The notes beneath the pieces were generated by a model. That model made no database searches, was not told the DNA's origin, and saw only the letters and a list, made by a program, of their open reading frames with translations. This document shows, one piece after another, positions 7,155-8,008 of a stretch of 8,008 nt of DNA. Within the stretch, counting starts at the first letter, position 1, and every line of letters begins with the position of its first letter. A program made the translations under genes and the position numbers. Origin of the DNA: Candidatus Pacearchaeota archaeon CG10_big_fil_rev_8_21_14_0_10_35_13 (lineage in GTDB: Archaea; Nanobdellota; Nanobdellia; Pacearchaeales; GW2011-AR1); the NCBI GenBank assembly GCA_002763035.1, contig PFDC01000121.1:1-8008 (forward strand), in the 5' to 3' direction.

Positions 7155-7559
7155 ATGAGGAAAAGAAAAATAAGGATTGCAAGAAACAACGTCACCCTGA
7201 GTTTCGTACCATACTCAGAAATAGCAAACCTAACAAGCATTGATAAAATAAAGAAAATACTAGACATGGCACTAGATAACCGAATAATAATCATACAAGG
7301 AAGACTAACACCTAACGAAGAAGCATCACTAATACAAAGCACGATGGTACTAGTAGGAAAAATTAAGGACTTCAAAGGAGTAGAAATAGCAGTAATTAGC
7401 GGAACAGGAGAAGAATCAGGATTCTTCAAAAGATTCAAAGAAGGACTAGCAAAAGCATTAGTAGGAGACCAAAGCGCACTAACAGTAATAGGACCAGCAA
7501 GCATCGTAAAAGAAATAAAACGTGACCCAAAAAAGATAGAACTGTTATTGAATAAGTGA
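7155..7559 (+). CDS. DUF2073 family protein
   Basis: This 134-residue protein matches the archaeal DUF2073 family as I remember it. It has an N-terminal strand (VTLSFVPYSEI), a helix IDKIKKILDMALDN, the strand IIIIQGRLTPNEEASLIQST, a central strand GVEIAVISGT, a helical Gly/Lys-rich stretch (FFKRFKEGLAKALVG), then LTVIGPASIVKEI and a short C-terminal helix LLLNK. No catalytic motif or membrane segment is visible and no function is established for the family. In other archaea it is commonly encoded beside the Era-like GTPase, as here, and often with a zinc-ribbon protein of the DUF2072 (OapB/ArvB) type. No zinc-ribbon gene is present in this window. The start is fixed at ATG 7155, because an in-frame stop (TGA at 7116-7118) lies upstream with no other start codon between. 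The gene ends 2 bases from the stop of the convergent minus-strand gene. Confidence 0.85.
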   Translation: MRKRKIRIARNNVTLSFVPYSEIANLTSIDKIKKILDMALDNRIIIIQGRLTPNEEASLIQSTMVLVGKIKDFKGVEIAVISGTGEESGFFKRFKEGLAKALVGDQSALTVIGPASIVKEIKRDPKKIELLLNK

Positions 7560-7561
7560 GA

Positions 7562-7873
7562 CTAATCATAATTAGGAATTAATGAGAATTCTACATCAAG
7601 ACCATTAGGAAGAGAAGACCTACTAACATCACCATCAAGAAGAACCCTATAAACTTCAGGACTTAGAAGTAAGAAATCACTATCACAAGCAGACCAATCC
7701 CCAGGAAGATCAGAACTAACAGAAACTCTAAGCTCACGACCAGAATCAACAAGACCTTCAGGACTATCAACTAATAACTTACCAACAATCCCCTCAGGAG
7801 TCTCTAATCTCTCGACTTCTAAAGTATTAGGAAACTCAACATACACACGATCATTATAGCACTTGATTTCCAT
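7562..7873 (-). CDS. Unrecognised small acidic protein (103 aa)
   Basis: No family recognised. The product is acidic and probably beta-rich, with alternating hydrophobic strands (EIKCYNDRVYVEF, IVGKLLV, ELRVSVSS, DFLLLSPEVYRVLLDG, GLDVEFSLIPNYD). It has two cysteines and no signal peptide or membrane helix, so it is likely cytoplasmic. ATG at 7873-7871 is preceded by a TATA box exactly 25.5 bases upstream, the same spacing as at the surface operon, which argues for a real leaderless gene. Its codons differ sharply from those of the + strand genes: GTT, CTT, TCT, CCT, GAT and GGT dominate, where those genes use GTA, CTA/TTA, TCA, CCA, GAC and GGA. Such a contrast could mean recent acquisition, a different expression class, or strand composition bias. 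Convergent with DUF2073, with 2 bases between stops. The opposite strand has only start-less Ser/Thr-rich shadow frames. Confidence 0.72.
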   Translation of the reverse strand: MEIKCYNDRVYVEFPNTLEVERLETPEGIVGKLLVDSPEGLVDSGRELRVSVSSDLPGDWSACDSDFLLLSPEVYRVLLDGDVSRSSLPNGLDVEFSLIPNYD

Positions 7874-7894
7874 TAAACAAAGAAAAATTATAAG

Positions 7895-7902
7895 TTTATA
7901 AG
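7895..7902 (-). promoter_or_regulatory. TATA box (CTTATAAA on the minus strand), leaderless start
   Basis: Read on the minus strand this is CTTATAAA, centred at 7898.5 and 25.5 bases upstream of the A of the ATG at 7873. That places the transcription start at the start codon. No GGAG-type site lies between. Confidence 0.7.
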
Positions 7903-7909
7903 AATTATT

Positions 7910-7932
7910 GTTATAACAGTATCTCCGATACT
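7910..7932. repeat. Adjacent palindromes upstream of the minus-strand gene
   Basis: GTTATAAC (7910-7917) is a perfect 8-base palindrome. It abuts AGTATC-tcc-GATACT (7918-7932), a perfect 6-base inverted repeat with a 3-base spacer whose last base overlaps the stop codon of the entering minus-strand gene. On RNA the second could form a short hairpin at the 3' end of that gene. On DNA the pair sits just upstream of the TATA box at 7895-7902, where a regulator could bind. Both readings are speculative. Confidence 0.3.
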
Positions 7933-8008
7933 TATAAAGGTGGGGGATAATAGTCTTCTATTTTATGGTTGTAGTGTTCTTCTAGTAGTTTTAGGTATCT
8001 TTTGAAAA
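7932..8008 (-). CDS. C-terminal fragment of an unidentified protein (5' end outside window)
   Basis: The minus strand from the right edge is open to TAA at 7934-7932, giving 24 residues: FKRYLKLLEEHYNHKI then EDYYPPPL. The other two minus frames stop sooner or give poor sequence. Its codons (CTA, AAA, GAA, CAC, TAC, AAC, ATA) match those of the large + strand genes in this window, which supports coding. The fragment looks like a charged helix followed by a proline-rich end. It is too short to identify. The 103-residue gene lies 58 bases downstream on the same strand with its own TATA box. Confidence 0.55.
   Translation of the reverse strand, partial: FKRYLKLLEEHYNHKIEDYYPPPL

Noticed and set aside
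7091..7504. Minus-strand ORF of 137 residues opposite DUF2073
   Set aside because: It overlaps a recognised family gene, is compositionally a shadow, and ends in a Phe/Leu/Ile run that arises from A-rich + strand sequence.
7530..7535. Run of six A on the + strand (T6 on the minus strand) about 27 bases past the minus-strand gene's stop, as a terminator
   Set aside because: Short A-runs are frequent in this A-rich strand and this one lies inside the DUF2073 coding region, so it is not distinguishable from background.
7650..7860. Open + strand frame opposite the 103-residue minus-strand gene (Ser/Thr/Pro-rich)
   Set aside because: It has no ATG, GTG or TTG start near its beginning and no promoter. 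The minus-strand frame has a correctly spaced TATA box and a protein-like sequence.

Overview
This is an AT-rich window that reads as archaeal, probably from a small-genome (DPANN-like) lineage. The evidence is: TATA boxes placed about 26 bases upstream of start codons with no room for a leader; GGAG ribosome-binding sites; the C-terminus of an RtcB RNA ligase; an Era-like GTPase followed by a DUF2073 protein, a pair I know from archaea; and two very large secreted, C-terminally anchored surface proteins with PKD and cysteine-rich modules. The lineage assignment is inference from style. I cannot name a species.

Layout: 1-219 (+) is the end of rtcB. 254-673 (+) is a small protein I do not recognise, with its own TATA box. 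714-3755 and 3766-6429 (+) form a two-gene operon for surface proteins of 1013 and 887 residues. The first gene appears leaderless; the second has a GGAG that shares a base with the first gene's stop codon. 6472-7113 (+) is the Era-like GTPase and 7155-7559 (+) the DUF2073 protein. 7562-7873 (-) is a small unrecognised protein, convergent with DUF2073 with only 2 bases between the stops, and apparently leaderless. 7932-8008 (-) is the C-terminus of another gene that enters from the right edge. No stretch over 60 bases lacks a gene. I see no tRNA, rRNA, CRISPR, insertion sequence or origin.

How the genes may work together: the central 5.7 kb is devoted to the outside of the cell. Both proteins have a signal peptide, N-terminal disulfide-type cysteine modules, one or more PKD folds and a C-terminal transmembrane helix. 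The first protein has two different sets of threefold internal repeats. The second adds a coiled coil, a juxtamembrane Cys motif and a 60-residue cytoplasmic tail. Co-transcription suggests that they act in one surface structure or adhesin complex, but no partner or ligand can be read from the sequence. The flanking rtcB and GTPase/DUF2073 genes are housekeeping-type archaeal genes.

Two codon regimes coexist. The large + strand genes use A- or C-ending codons almost exclusively, which produces long meaningless ORFs on the opposite strand. The 103-residue minus-strand gene uses mainly T-ending codons.
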